Source: M3007 sp037445225 (GTDB taxonomy: Bacteria; Bacteroidota; Bacteroidia; Chitinophagales; Saprospiraceae). Taken from it: 64,000 nt of DNA. A program made the position numbers and the translations under genes. Location: the NCBI GenBank assembly GCA_037445225.1, contig JBBIKW010000008.1:113486-177485 (forward strand), written 5' to 3'. This document shows, piece after piece, positions 41,751 through 51,004 of this stretch. The notes beneath the pieces are model-generated. The model did no database searches. It worked only from the letters and a program-made list of their open reading frames with translations, and was not told the origin of the DNA. Positions within the stretch are counted from its first letter, which is position 1, and every line of letters begins with the position of its first letter.

Positions 41751-42824
41751 TCACATCAGGACTCCGGCATCGGTGCGATATAGGACAGTAATGACCACTT
41801 GGCCGACGGCTCTAAGGACGTGGCGGTCGATGATGTCCAAATTGTCGCGATGGGTATGGTGATGTGCTCCAAAGGCGCCTGGCGGCGGGTTGGGTACACT
41901 GATGATGTTGACTACTGGGATGCGCAGGCCACGCATGACAAATACGTGGTCGTCGGTGATGTATCCGCCGGGTCGGTCGATAAAGAGCCCCCCGTAGCCG
42001 AGTTCTTGGGCCACCTGCCAAATGCGGTTTTGCAGGCCGGGTGCGTTTTGCGCTGAGTACCCTTCGCGAGGGAAGAGAGCGCCGCGGGCGCCTACCATGT
42101 CGAGCAAGATGCCGAATTGCGCCGTATACCCTGGGCGATGCGGCGTGCGCGCCCAATGTTGAGAGCCTAAGCACCAGGTGAGCGTCTTCTGGTCGGCAGC
42201 CGCCTGCATCATGACCGACTGCCCGGCTTCAGAGCGATCGTCGCCCAAATCCTCCGCATCAAACAGCACGAAGTCGATGCCATAGTTTTCGATCGGCTGT
42301 TGCTGCAAAAGGCGAGCGATTTCCAATAGGACAGCTACCCCGCTTCCACCATCGTCGGCGCCTAAGATCGGCTTTTGTGCGTCTACGCTGTCCTTGTCGG
42401 CGATATGACGCGAGTCCCAATGGGCGCACAAGAGGATGCGATTGATGCGCTCGGGGCGATATTGACCGATAATGTTGACGGCGTCGCGCGGGCCGAAGTA
42501 AGTTTTAGCGACGAAGGGCTGCTCTATTACCTCCAGACCCAGCCGTCGGAATTCCCCTGCCAACCAAGCAGCGCACTTTTTATGGGCCGAGGTGCCTGGT
42601 ACGCGCGGGCCAAAAGAGACCTGCTTTTCTACAAAAGAAAACGCGGAGTCAGCAGAGAACATCGGCACGGCAACCGAAATCTTAGGAGCAAGCGCGGGAG
42701 CTGAGGGCTCTGACGAGGAGGGCTTAGAGGGCACTATCCGCAACAGGTAAGGCACTGAGAGTGCCGCTACTACCAACGCCACTATCCATATGCGTTTGTT
42801 TCGAATAAATGAGTGTAGAGCCAT
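41751..42824 (-). CDS. M28-family glutaminyl-peptide cyclotransferase-like enzyme
   Basis: A 357-residue protein with an N-terminal membrane anchor or signal (residues ~11-29) and a Ser/Pro linker. The zinc-aminopeptidase fold has LLCAHWDSRH, the key GADDGGSGVAVLLEIAR, LFDAEDLGD and the late His in HHTHRDNLDII. This set matches glutaminyl cyclases, which convert N-terminal Gln to pyroglutamate in the periplasm, better than general M28 aminopeptidases. Such enzymes are widespread in Bacteroidota with exported proteins starting in Gln. It lies between tatD and cysS in a minus-strand run. Confidence 0.8.
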   Translation of the reverse strand: MALHSFIRNKRIWIVALVVAALSVPYLLRIVPSKPSSSEPSAPALAPKISVAVPMFSADSAFSFVEKQVSFGPRVPGTSAHKKCAAWLAGEFRRLGLEVIEQPFVAKTYFGPRDAVNIIGQYRPERINRILLCAHWDSRHIADKDSVDAQKPILGADDGGSGVAVLLEIARLLQQQPIENYGIDFVLFDAEDLGDDRSEAGQSVMMQAAADQKTLTWCLGSQHWARTPHRPGYTAQFGILLDMVGARGALFPREGYSAQNAPGLQNRIWQVAQELGYGGLFIDRPGGYITDDHVFVMRGLRIPVVNIISVPNPPPGAFGAHHHTHRDNLDIIDRHVLRAVGQVVITVLYRTDAGVLM

Positions 42825-42844
42825 GCAGCAGAAACGTCTTTTGC

Positions 42845-44356
42845 CTATACCCGCATCCAGGTGGTGCCTTCTTTTCCATCTTTCACCGCAATGCCTAAGG
42901 CAGCTAAGGCGTCGCGTATCTTGTCGCTGGTGGCCCAGTCCTTTTGGGCGCGGGCAACGGCGCGAATATCCAAGATGAGTGCCATGAGTCCAGCAGTCAG
43001 GTCGTTCCCATTGGCGGCTTTCGTTTCATCCCGCAAACCGAAGATGTCAAACAAGAAGGCGCGGAAGACCGTCTTTAAGCGCTCGACAACCCAGGGAGAC
43101 ACGTCGTTGGCGGGTATTTGGCCGTTTGCTATTTTGTGGACGTAGCTGCCCAATTCGTTCAAGTGCGCTAAGGCGATGGCGGTGTTAAAGTCGTCATCCA
43201 TACCTTGGTAAGCCGCCTCTATGTGCTGCAGTATAGCGCGGTCGTGATCGCTCTCCGAGCCGTCATAGCGCTCGGTGGCGTTGGGCAATTCCTGCAAGAC
43301 CTTGTAGGTGTCCATCATCTTGCGATACGCCTTTTCGGCGGCCAACAATCCCTCATCGGTAATGTCGAGCACGCTGCCGTAATGGGCTTGTAAAAAGTAA
43401 TAGCGCAGCACCATGGGCGAATACGCCTTGCTCAGCAGGGGCGAGTCGCCGGAAAACAGCTGTTCCGGTGTGATGTAGTTGCCTTCCGATTTGCTCATCT
43501 TTGCCCCATTGAGCTGCAACATGTTGGTGTGGATCCAATACCGCGCCGGGGAGCAGCCGCAGGCACCGTGATTTTGCGCTATCTCGTTCTCGTGGTGAGG
43601 AAATTTTAGATCGCCCCCACCTCCGTGAATGTCGAAAGTCTGACCCAAGTACTTCGTGCTCATGGCTGAGCACTCTAAGTGCCAGCCGGGAAAGCCCACC
43701 GACCAAGGGCTGTTCCACACCATCAAATCGCCGGGGCGCGCCTTCATCCACAGGGCAAAGTCGGCGGGATGTTTCTTCTCCTCCTGGTTTTTCAAGTTGT
43801 CGCGGCTTTCGGCGATGAGCCCTTCCAGCACGCGACCCGACAATTGCCCGTAGATACCGGGATTTTCGCGGGCAAACTTTTGCACATCGAAGTATACCGA
43901 ACCGTTGCGCTCGTACGCATATCCGCGCGCCAAGATGCGCTGCACCATTTCTATTTGCTCTAAGATATGCCCGGTAGCGCGCGGCTCGATGCTTGGCGAC
44001 AGGTTGTTGAGCGTGCGCATTATCTCGTGAAAATCCAGCGTGTATTTCTGGGCAACCTCCATAGGCTCTATTTGATGGATACGAGCCCCCTGCGCCATCC
44101 GGTCTTCGCCGTCATCGGTCAGATGCCCCACGTCGGTGATGTTGCGCACGTAGCGCACGCGATAGCCGCAGTGCAAGAAATATCGATAGATGATGTCGAA
44201 GCTGGTAAACGTGCGGCAATTGCCTAAGTGCACGTGGTTGTACACCGTTGGCCCGCAGACATACATCCCCACAAAGCCCTCGTGTATCGGTTGGAAGATC
44301 TCTTTTTTTCTGCTTAAAGTATTGTAGATTTTAATGGTTCGCTGCAGCATATCCAT
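42845..44356 (-). CDS. cysS: Cysteinyl-tRNA synthetase
   Basis: Class I aminoacyl-tRNA synthetase of 503 residues. The HIGH-type motif is NHVHLGNCRT (HLGN form), the KMSKS loop is GAKMSKSEGNY, and zinc-binding residues include the Cys of MYVCGPTVYN and HLECSAMS. A C-terminal DALR-like domain ends with GTTWMRV. The ATG at 44356 gives the family start; a much longer open frame upstream has no similarity. A TACCTTTG element ends only 4 bases before this ATG, so the message may be leaderless. Confidence 0.95.
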   Translation of the reverse strand: MDMLQRTIKIYNTLSRKKEIFQPIHEGFVGMYVCGPTVYNHVHLGNCRTFTSFDIIYRYFLHCGYRVRYVRNITDVGHLTDDGEDRMAQGARIHQIEPMEVAQKYTLDFHEIMRTLNNLSPSIEPRATGHILEQIEMVQRILARGYAYERNGSVYFDVQKFARENPGIYGQLSGRVLEGLIAESRDNLKNQEEKKHPADFALWMKARPGDLMVWNSPWSVGFPGWHLECSAMSTKYLGQTFDIHGGGGDLKFPHHENEIAQNHGACGCSPARYWIHTNMLQLNGAKMSKSEGNYITPEQLFSGDSPLLSKAYSPMVLRYYFLQAHYGSVLDITDEGLLAAEKAYRKMMDTYKVLQELPNATERYDGSESDHDRAILQHIEAAYQGMDDDFNTAIALAHLNELGSYVHKIANGQIPANDVSPWVVERLKTVFRAFLFDIFGLRDETKAANGNDLTAGLMALILDIRAVARAQKDWATSDKIRDALAALGIAVKDGKEGTTWMRV

Positions 44357-44360
44357 GCGG

Positions 44361-44368
44361 CAAAGGTA
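44361..44368 (-). promoter_or_regulatory. -7 element of cysS, implying a leaderless transcript
   Basis: TACCTTTG on the minus strand, perfect TAnnTTTG match, 4 bases before the cysS ATG. No clear -33 element is seen. Confidence 0.45.
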
Positions 44369-44496
44369 CGCGGCATTGAGACATCTGGGGCCGAGAAAAT
44401 TTAGGCATCTCTCCGCGTTCCGGATGCGCGCAACTGCCCAACGTTGTTTTAGGGTAATATTTTGCTTCTCTGTGGGAACGGGTGCAGTACAAGCAT

Positions 44497-44504
44497 TACC
44501 TTTG
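44497..44504 (+). promoter_or_regulatory. Candidate -7 element of the TerB-like gene
   Basis: TACCTTTG, perfect TAnnTTTG match, 33 bases before the ATG at 44538. Confidence 0.4.
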
Positions 44505-44537
44505 TCTGTATCCTGATTTTCAAGTCTAAGCGCACTT

Positions 44538-45053
44538 ATGACAAAACCTATTGAAGCGTTTTCGCTATTAAATTCTGAAGAACTCTCCACCCTTTACTCA
44601 CTCCCGGTATGGATTGCGATGTTGGTAGGTGGTGCGGATGGAAATTTAGATGCTGCGGAGCGAAGCTGGTCGGAGCACCTTCTTCGCCTTCGGACGTATG
44701 GACGAGATGACTTTTTGGGCGATTATTACCGCCGGGTGGCGGAGGATTTTCGCCAAGCGCTCGAACGCCAATGGAAGCAGTTGCCTTCCGACCCTGTCCA
44801 ACGCAATGCGGCGTTGTTCGAGGCGATTGCCGCGGCCAACCCTGTGCTGGCCAAATTGGAGCGTCCCGTAGCCGCTACTTTGTACCAAAGCTATTTGCGC
44901 TTGGCCGAAGAGGTAGCCAAAGCGTCCGGCGGCTTTCTCCGCATGGGTGCCGTTAGCGCAGAGGAGAGCCGCTGGATGAAGCTCCCCATGCTCACGCCCA
45001 TCCACGACGATGAGGCCAGCCTGTACGCCCGGTGGGAAGAGGGGGAAGAATAG
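44538..45053 (+). CDS. Hypothetical protein, weakly TerB-like
   Basis: A 171-residue mostly helical protein. The early segment LPVWIAMLVGGADGNLDAAERSW resembles the metal-binding start of TerB-like helical domains (ADGxxxxxE), where an Asp and Glu coordinate metal. The rest (QALERQWKQLPSDPVQRNAALFEAI) gives no family. It is probably cytosolic. It is convergent with nuoM, 3 bases apart, so it blocks any nuoN downstream of nuoM. Confidence 0.5.
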   Translation: MTKPIEAFSLLNSEELSTLYSLPVWIAMLVGGADGNLDAAERSWSEHLLRLRTYGRDDFLGDYYRRVAEDFRQALERQWKQLPSDPVQRNAALFEAIAAANPVLAKLERPVAATLYQSYLRLAEEVAKASGGFLRMGAVSAEESRWMKLPMLTPIHDDEASLYARWEEGEE

Positions 45054-45056
45054 GTC

Positions 45057-46514
45057 TTAGAATTGCACAGCACCCAAGATGCGGTTCACGCTGGCGTCGG
45101 AAAGGGATAAGATGCTCTGTGGAAAAAAGCCGAGCAAGAGCACTAACACCGCTATGGTGCTCAGCACGATGAGCTCGCGGCTATCGACATCGGATACCTT
45201 ATCGGATGTCGAGCTAGGCGGACCGAACATCGCTAAGCCGTAGGCCCTCAACATATAGGCAGCGCCCAAGATGATCGTTAGCCCTGCCAGTGCCCCGAGG
45301 GTGCGGTGGTAGTTCCAGACACCGTTAAGCAATAGAAACTCGCCGGCAAACCCATTTGTCAGCGGTACGGCGATAGCTCCCAGCGCGATGATGAGGTAAA
45401 GCGCAGCCAAACGCGGCGCCGTGCGGGCTATGCCGCCCATCTCTACCAACGCGCGCGAGCCCAAGCGCCGCTCTAAGATGTCGGCGACAAAGAACAGCCC
45501 AACCGCGTTGATGCCGTGGGCCAACATCTGCAACAGCCCTCCTTGCACTCCTGTCTTGTTCCAAGCCAGAATACCGGCAGCGATGAGGCCAACGTGGGCG
45601 ATCGATGAATAAGCAAACAGCCGCTTTAGATCGGTCTGTTTGAGCGCGATGAGCCCGGCGTAGACGATGCCTATTACCGCTAAGGCCATAAAGATCGGTG
45701 CCCAACGATGCCATGCTTCAGGTGCCAGCGGGATCATCCAGCGGATGAGGCCGTAAGTGCCCATCTTGAGCATGATACCCGACAACAGCATGGTGCCGCC
45801 CGTCGGCGCGCTCACATAGGTGTCGGGCTGCCACGTGTGGAAAGGAAAGATGGGCATCTTAACCGCAAAGGCGATAAAAAAGCCCAACATCACCCAGCTA
45901 GCCGCGGCAGGGTCCAGCTCCACCTGTACCAGTGCTTCCCATGCAAAGGAGTGCGCCGCTGCGCCATTCGGAGCCGTCTGAAAATAGACCGCTAACAAGG
46001 CCAGCAGCATGAACAGTGAACCAACAAAGGTGTAGATGAAAAACTTCAGCGTAATGCGAATGCGATTTTCCCCGCCCCACGTAGCGCAAATGAAATAGAT
46101 GGGGATCAGCGCCATCTCGTAAAAGACGTAGAACAGTAGGCCGTCTAAAGCGAGGAAGACGCCGTTGAGGGCCGCCAGCATCAACAGGGCTAATCCGTAA
46201 TATCGCCTTTCGCCATCGTAGGTGCGGGCGCCTATCGACAACACAATAATCGGAGCCAATAGGTTGGTGAGCAGCACCATCAAAAGACCGACGCCATCGA
46301 CGCCGAGCCGAAACGCAGCGCCCACCTGGGGTATCCACGGCGCCTGAAATTCCCAAAGGTAGAGGCTATCGCGCGGAAAGGTAAGCGCGAGGTAAAGGGC
46401 GAGGGCTAAGTTGGCCAGCGCAGCTCCCAAAGCTGCGCTGCGCGCCGGCAATGCGCGCCCAAAAAACAGCGCAAGCGCACACACAAGAGGTATGATTACG
46501 AAGAGGATAGACAC
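45057..46514 (-). CDS. nuoM: NADH-quinone oxidoreductase subunit M
   Basis: Antiporter-like proton-pumping subunit of complex I, 485 residues with about 14 membrane helices. The key Glu lies in LLFYVFYEMALIPIYF, the central helix has FAVKMPIFPFHTWQPDTYVSAPT with the conserved Lys, and SSIAHVG marks the second half. It is the last gene of the nuo operon here; nuoN, which normally follows, is absent. Confidence 0.95.
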   Translation of the reverse strand: MSILFVIIPLVCALALFFGRALPARSAALGAALANLALALYLALTFPRDSLYLWEFQAPWIPQVGAAFRLGVDGVGLLMVLLTNLLAPIIVLSIGARTYDGERRYYGLALLMLAALNGVFLALDGLLFYVFYEMALIPIYFICATWGGENRIRITLKFFIYTFVGSLFMLLALLAVYFQTAPNGAAAHSFAWEALVQVELDPAAASWVMLGFFIAFAVKMPIFPFHTWQPDTYVSAPTGGTMLLSGIMLKMGTYGLIRWMIPLAPEAWHRWAPIFMALAVIGIVYAGLIALKQTDLKRLFAYSSIAHVGLIAAGILAWNKTGVQGGLLQMLAHGINAVGLFFVADILERRLGSRALVEMGGIARTAPRLAALYLIIALGAIAVPLTNGFAGEFLLLNGVWNYHRTLGALAGLTIILGAAYMLRAYGLAMFGPPSSTSDKVSDVDSRELIVLSTIAVLVLLLGFFPQSILSLSDASVNRILGAVQF

Positions 46515-46555
46515 GGCGAATGAAATCGGGTTGTTTTACAAACAGGTTTTAGTCG

Positions 46556-48451
46556 TTACAGCCACAGCGATAAGAACAGCAGCACAATGCCGACGACCAT
46601 GCCCAATAGATAGTACGCCACATTGCCGTTTTGCAAGCGGCGCAACTCAGCTCCTAATTTTTGCACGGCGCGTCCTGTACCGTTCACAACGCCATCGATG
46701 GCCCAAGTATCGGCGTAATAGTGCAGCAGCTGGGAAAGGCGCTCCACCGGACGCACCAACAGCTGGTCGTATAGCTCATCGAAGTAGAACTTATCGGCCA
46801 GGATGCGCTCCCAGCCGCGAAGCTCGCCTTCGACCGCGGGCACCTGTTTCCGGCGAGCGTATGCCCAGTAAGCCCAGGCAATGGCTGACAGAGCGCCCAC
46901 AGAAGCCACGCCCATCAGCAGCCACTCGGTATCAGCAGACAGCACCTGCGCCGGCCGCGACGCACTCACTGCTGGACTGAGGAAATGCGCCAACCATTCG
47001 GATCCAGGTAAGTGGAGAAAATGCGGCAAGTTCAGCAGACCGCCCAAGGCCGACAATATCGCCAACACAACCAACGGCACCGTCATCACGCGCGGGCTCT
47101 CGTGTAAATGCGCCTGTTGCGTCGATGAGCCTCGAAAGTCGCCCCAAAAAACAACAAATAACAGTCGGCTCATATAGAGCGCCGTTAGAACACCGCCCAA
47201 GGCAGCCCAGCCCCATCCGAGCACGCCTGCTGCAGCAAAGGTGTTGGCTAAAATTTCATCTTTGGAAAAGAAGCCCGACAACAGCGGCACCCCGCTAATC
47301 GCCAAAGAGCCAACTAGAAAAGTCCAATACGTAGTAGGCAGCGCGCGCCGCAACCCACCCATATGCCGAATATCTTGCTCGCCCCCTAACGCGTGGATGA
47401 CTGATCCGGCACCTAAAAAGAGCAGCGCCTTGAAAAAGGCGTGTGTGGTCACGTGAAACATGGCCGCACTGTAGGCGCCTACTCCCAACGCCACGAACAT
47501 CAGGCCCAACTGCGATACGGTGGAATAGGCCAAGATCTTTTTGATGTCGTTTTGCCGAAGGGCAATCAGCCCCGCCACCAGCGAGGTGAGCATGCCTATG
47601 AAGGCGACGACGTCGAGGGCTTGCGGCGACAAGCTGTACAGTGGATGACAACGCGCGACGAGGTAGATACCCGCCGTAACCATCGTCGCAGCGTGGATGA
47701 GCGCAGAGACTGGCGTCGGACCTGCCATGGCATCGGGCAACCACGTAAACAGCGGAATCTGGGCGCTCTTGCCTATGGCCCCTACAAACAGCAACAAACA
47801 TATGGCCGTCATCCAGCTGGGATCCACCTTCAGGGCAGGCAAGCGCTCAAAAATATCGGTGTAGACAAACGAGTCGAACGTTTGAAAGACCAGAAAAAGC
47901 CCTAACAACAGCCCTAAGTCGCCAATGCGGTTCATGATAAAGGCCTTTCGCGCCGCCTTGCCATATGCCCGATTTTCGTACCAGAACCCAATGAGCAAAT
48001 AAGAGCACAGCCCTACCCCCTCCCAACCCAAAAAGAGCATGACCAAATTGTCGCCCATGACGAGCAACAACATGGAGAAGATAAACAGATTGAGGTAGGC
48101 GAAGAAACGGGCGAAGCCCGCGTCGCCGTGCATATATCCGATCGAATAGACGTGGATGAGAAAACCTACCCCCGTCACGATGAGCATCATCCATACCGAC
48201 AGCGAGTCAACCCAAAAGGCAAAGTCGACGTGAAAACTATCGACCGCCATGAACGAGTACAGGGCGATGCGGATAGGACTGCCTCCGGTATACAAGACCA
48301 CAAACAGGTATGCGCTCAGCACGAACGACAACAGTACCGTGCCAGCGCCTAACCACCCTACCCTTCGCTCCGAAAAGGAGAAGCCGAAGAGGCCGTTTAC
48401 CGCCGCGCCAACCAGGGGCAAGAAAGGAATTAGGGTAACGAGCAGATCCAT
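46556..48451 (-). CDS. nuoL: NADH-quinone oxidoreductase subunit L
   Basis: Largest proton-pumping membrane subunit, 631 residues. The core reads NRIGDLGLLLGLFL, IGKSAQIPLFTWLPDAM and PVSALIHAATMVTAGIYLV, carrying the conserved Lys and His; the C-terminal lateral helix region is present (FYFDELYDQLLVRPVERL). It is 5 bases from nuoK. Confidence 0.95.
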   Translation of the reverse strand: MDLLVTLIPFLPLVGAAVNGLFGFSFSERRVGWLGAGTVLLSFVLSAYLFVVLYTGGSPIRIALYSFMAVDSFHVDFAFWVDSLSVWMMLIVTGVGFLIHVYSIGYMHGDAGFARFFAYLNLFIFSMLLLVMGDNLVMLFLGWEGVGLCSYLLIGFWYENRAYGKAARKAFIMNRIGDLGLLLGLFLVFQTFDSFVYTDIFERLPALKVDPSWMTAICLLLFVGAIGKSAQIPLFTWLPDAMAGPTPVSALIHAATMVTAGIYLVARCHPLYSLSPQALDVVAFIGMLTSLVAGLIALRQNDIKKILAYSTVSQLGLMFVALGVGAYSAAMFHVTTHAFFKALLFLGAGSVIHALGGEQDIRHMGGLRRALPTTYWTFLVGSLAISGVPLLSGFFSKDEILANTFAAAGVLGWGWAALGGVLTALYMSRLLFVVFWGDFRGSSTQQAHLHESPRVMTVPLVVLAILSALGGLLNLPHFLHLPGSEWLAHFLSPAVSASRPAQVLSADTEWLLMGVASVGALSAIAWAYWAYARRKQVPAVEGELRGWERILADKFYFDELYDQLLVRPVERLSQLLHYYADTWAIDGVVNGTGRAVQKLGAELRRLQNGNVAYYLLGMVVGIVLLFLSLWL

Positions 48452-48456
48452 AAGCG

Positions 48457-48777
48457 TTAGTTTCGCAACTTGTCTAAGGCGTAGATGTCGGTAGTGCGCG
48501 TGTTGCGAAAGATCATCACTAAGATGCCCAAGCCTACCGCCGCCTCAGCAGCCGCTACTACCATGATGAAAAAGACGAGGATTTGACCCTGGGCATCGGA
48601 AAGGTACGTAGAAAAGGCCGCCAAGAGAAGGTTTACCGCATTGAGCATCAGTTCGATGCACATCAAGGCCACCAGCATATTTCGGCGAATGAGCACGCCA
48701 AAGACGCCAATGCAGAACAATGCGCAGCTCAGCCACAGGTAATAGTCGATAGGAACCGAACGGACGACATCGAGCAT
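48457..48777 (-). CDS. nuoK: NADH-quinone oxidoreductase subunit K
   Basis: A 106-residue subunit with three membrane helices. The two conserved membrane Glu residues are in MCIELMLNAVNLL and VAAAEAAVGLGIL. It forms part of the proton path next to NuoJ. Confidence 0.95.
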   Translation of the reverse strand: MLDVVRSVPIDYYLWLSCALFCIGVFGVLIRRNMLVALMCIELMLNAVNLLLAAFSTYLSDAQGQILVFFIMVVAAAEAAVGLGILVMIFRNTRTTDIYALDKLRN

Positions 48778-48821
48778 GATGTAGGAAAAAGGATGGTTAT
48801 CGTTCGAAAACTCGGAAAAAA

Positions 48822-49319
48822 TCAGCGGAGTTCGCGTTTAGCTAACAAGACAGCGCCCACCATAGCCGCCAAAAAGAGGATACCGGCGATCTCGAAGGGC
48901 ACCACAAAATCGGTAAACAGCACTTTGCCCAAGTTGCGCACCAAGCCCACATGTGGGTCGGACTGCTCGGGTATAGGCATTTGGGCGCCGCCTCGCAATG
49001 CGCCCACCAGCGTCAACAGCAACATGCCCGAGGCTAAGGCTGCCGCCAGCTTCCAGCGCATCGTCTGCCGCGGCTCGGCCTCTGTGTTCAAATTGAGGAG
49101 CATGAGCACAAACAGAAAAAGTACCATAACCGCACCAGCGTACACGATAATGTGCACTACAGCCAAAAACTGAGCATTGAGCAAGACGTATTGGCCGGCA
49201 ATGGCGAAAAAGGTGAGCAGTAGAAAAATGACGCTGTGCACCGGCTTTTTGGTCAGTACCATGAGCAGGGCAAACACCACTGAGGCGATGGCTAACGTGA
49301 GAAAGACGGCCAGTGTCAT
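48822..49319 (-). CDS. nuoJ: NADH-quinone oxidoreductase subunit J
   Basis: A 165-residue subunit with five membrane helices. The conserved third helix is AVVHIIVYAGAVMVLFLFVLM-like, with YAGAVMVLFLFV visible around residues 60-72. It is 12 bases from nuoI. Confidence 0.93.
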   Translation of the reverse strand: MTLAVFLTLAIASVVFALLMVLTKKPVHSVIFLLLTFFAIAGQYVLLNAQFLAVVHIIVYAGAVMVLFLFVLMLLNLNTEAEPRQTMRWKLAAALASGMLLLTLVGALRGGAQMPIPEQSDPHVGLVRNLGKVLFTDFVVPFEIAGILFLAAMVGAVLLAKRELR

Positions 49320-49331
49320 TAGGCGTGCGGG

Positions 49332-49901
49332 TTAAGAATGAGCAATAGCCTTTTCGGTGAGGTGTTTTTGGCGCTTGCTGACATCGATGCGTTGGCCGGG
49401 CTCGACACCCTCTACGAGCAAGTCTTTGCCGAAGATAAAGTTTTGGCGCACGTAGTCGGCCGGCACGATGCGGTCGGTCAAGAAGATGGCTTCCTTAGGG
49501 CAGGCTTCCTCGCACAGGCCGCAGAAGATACAGCGCAACATGTTGATTTCGTAAACAGCGGCGTATTTCTCCTCGCGGTAGAGGTGCTCTTCTCCGGGTT
49601 GGCGCTCGGCAGCGACCATAGTGATGGCCTCGGCAGGGCAAGCCACCGCACATAAACCGCAGGCAGTGCATCGCTCGCGGCCTTCCTCGTCGCGCTTCAG
49701 TACGTGCCATCCGCGCCAAATCGGAGCAAAGGGGCGCTGCTGCTCCGGATAGCGAACCGTATTGGAGCCCCGAAAGAGCGTCCTGAAAAAATGTTTAAGC
49801 GTCACGCCCATCCCCTTAAAAACGGCCGGAAGGTATAGGCGCTCCCAAAAGGTCATCTTTTTATTGACCACTACTCTTGAGCGATGGGTCAGCGGCTGCA
49901 T
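49332..49901 (-). CDS. nuoI: NADH-quinone oxidoreductase subunit I
   Basis: Peripheral-arm subunit of 189 residues with two [4Fe-4S] clusters (N6a/N6b) from CTACGLCAVACP and CIFCGLCEEACP. The ATG at 49901 gives the start MQPLTHRSRVV; an ATG at 49856 (MTFWERLYLP) is possible, but the first is kept because similar Bacteroidota proteins have such an extension. Confidence 0.93.
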   Translation of the reverse strand: MQPLTHRSRVVVNKKMTFWERLYLPAVFKGMGVTLKHFFRTLFRGSNTVRYPEQQRPFAPIWRGWHVLKRDEEGRERCTACGLCAVACPAEAITMVAAERQPGEEHLYREEKYAAVYEINMLRCIFCGLCEEACPKEAIFLTDRIVPADYVRQNFIFGKDLLVEGVEPGQRIDVSKRQKHLTEKAIAHS

Positions 49902-49918
49902 AAGTCTGGCGAAAGTAC

Positions 49919-50947
49919 TTATTTATCGAATAGGAGAATGCCGATACCTGTCAGCAGCATGTTGACTAAGGCCAACGGTACCAGCGATTTCCATCCTAAA
50001 TGCATCAGTTGGTCGTAGCGAAAACGCGGCAGCGTCCAGCGTATCCACATGAAGACAAAGATGAAGAAAAAGGTTTTGGCGAACATCACTATCGGGCCCA
50101 TGAGCCCCCCTAACCACGAAGGGTCGACGCCGGGGAAATTGTACCCGCCGAAATACACCGTAGCAATGACCGCGCAAGCGATGAACATGTTGATGTACTC
50201 GGCAAAAAGAAAGAAGCCCAGCTTCATGGAGCTGTACTCCGTATGGTATCCGCCAATGAGCTCGGTCTCGCATTCCGCCATGTCGAAAGGCGCGCGGTTG
50301 CATTCGGCCAGCGCGCAGATAAAAAAGATGAAGAAACCCAACGGCTGGTACCACACATTCCAGTTGAGTCCCGCCTGTTGCTCGGCCATCTCGCGCAGGC
50401 TAAGGGTGCCGCTGACCATCACCACGGCAATCAACGCCAGCCCCATCGCCAATTCGTAGGAAATCATCTGGGCCGAAGCGCGTATGGCGCTGTACAAGGA
50501 GTACTTGTTATTGGAGGCCCAGCCCCCTACCATGACGCCGTAGACGCCCAGCGAGGTGAAACTCAGAATATACAAGATGCCAATATCCAAATCGGCCACC
50601 TGAAGGGCAATAGGGCGACCGAACAGCGTGAGCTCCGTGCCCCAAGGGATGACCGCGCTCGTCATGCAGGCAACAAACATGAAGGCGCCAGGAGCTAAGA
50701 TGTAGAGCCATCGCTCTGCCGAGTTCGGCATGAAGTCTTCTTTCATGAAAAACTTCACCCCATCGGCGATCGGTTGTAAGATACCGAACGGCCCAGTGCG
50801 GTCTGGTCCCAACCGGTCTTGCATAGCCGCTGCCACTTTTCGCTCGCCTAAGGTCGCATAGGCCGCTATGCCCAAGGTAATGGCAAACAGCACCAACACC
50901 AGGATGGCTTTTTCTATGAGCAGAGATGTTGCAAACAATAGGAGCAT
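49919..50947 (-). CDS. nuoH: NADH-quinone oxidoreductase subunit H
   Basis: Membrane subunit of 342 residues at the quinone site, with about eight helices. Conserved loops: ATLGERKVAAAMQDRLGP, AECNRAPFDMAECETELIGG split at residues ~217-236, and the closing RWTLPRFRYDQLMHLGWK. It follows nuoG by 57 bases. Confidence 0.95.
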   Translation of the reverse strand: MLLLFATSLLIEKAILVLVLFAITLGIAAYATLGERKVAAAMQDRLGPDRTGPFGILQPIADGVKFFMKEDFMPNSAERWLYILAPGAFMFVACMTSAVIPWGTELTLFGRPIALQVADLDIGILYILSFTSLGVYGVMVGGWASNNKYSLYSAIRASAQMISYELAMGLALIAVVMVSGTLSLREMAEQQAGLNWNVWYQPLGFFIFFICALAECNRAPFDMAECETELIGGYHTEYSSMKLGFFLFAEYINMFIACAVIATVYFGGYNFPGVDPSWLGGLMGPIVMFAKTFFFIFVFMWIRWTLPRFRYDQLMHLGWKSLVPLALVNMLLTGIGILLFDK

Positions 50948-51004
50948 GATTATCCAATCCTTTTGCCCTAAATTTTGGAGGAGTCAGCGATAGCCCTTTG
51001 AACG

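Noticed and set aside
44357..44590. Longer cysS start adding 78 residues
   Set aside because: The extra part has no similarity to the family and spans the cysS promoter element and the divergent spacer.
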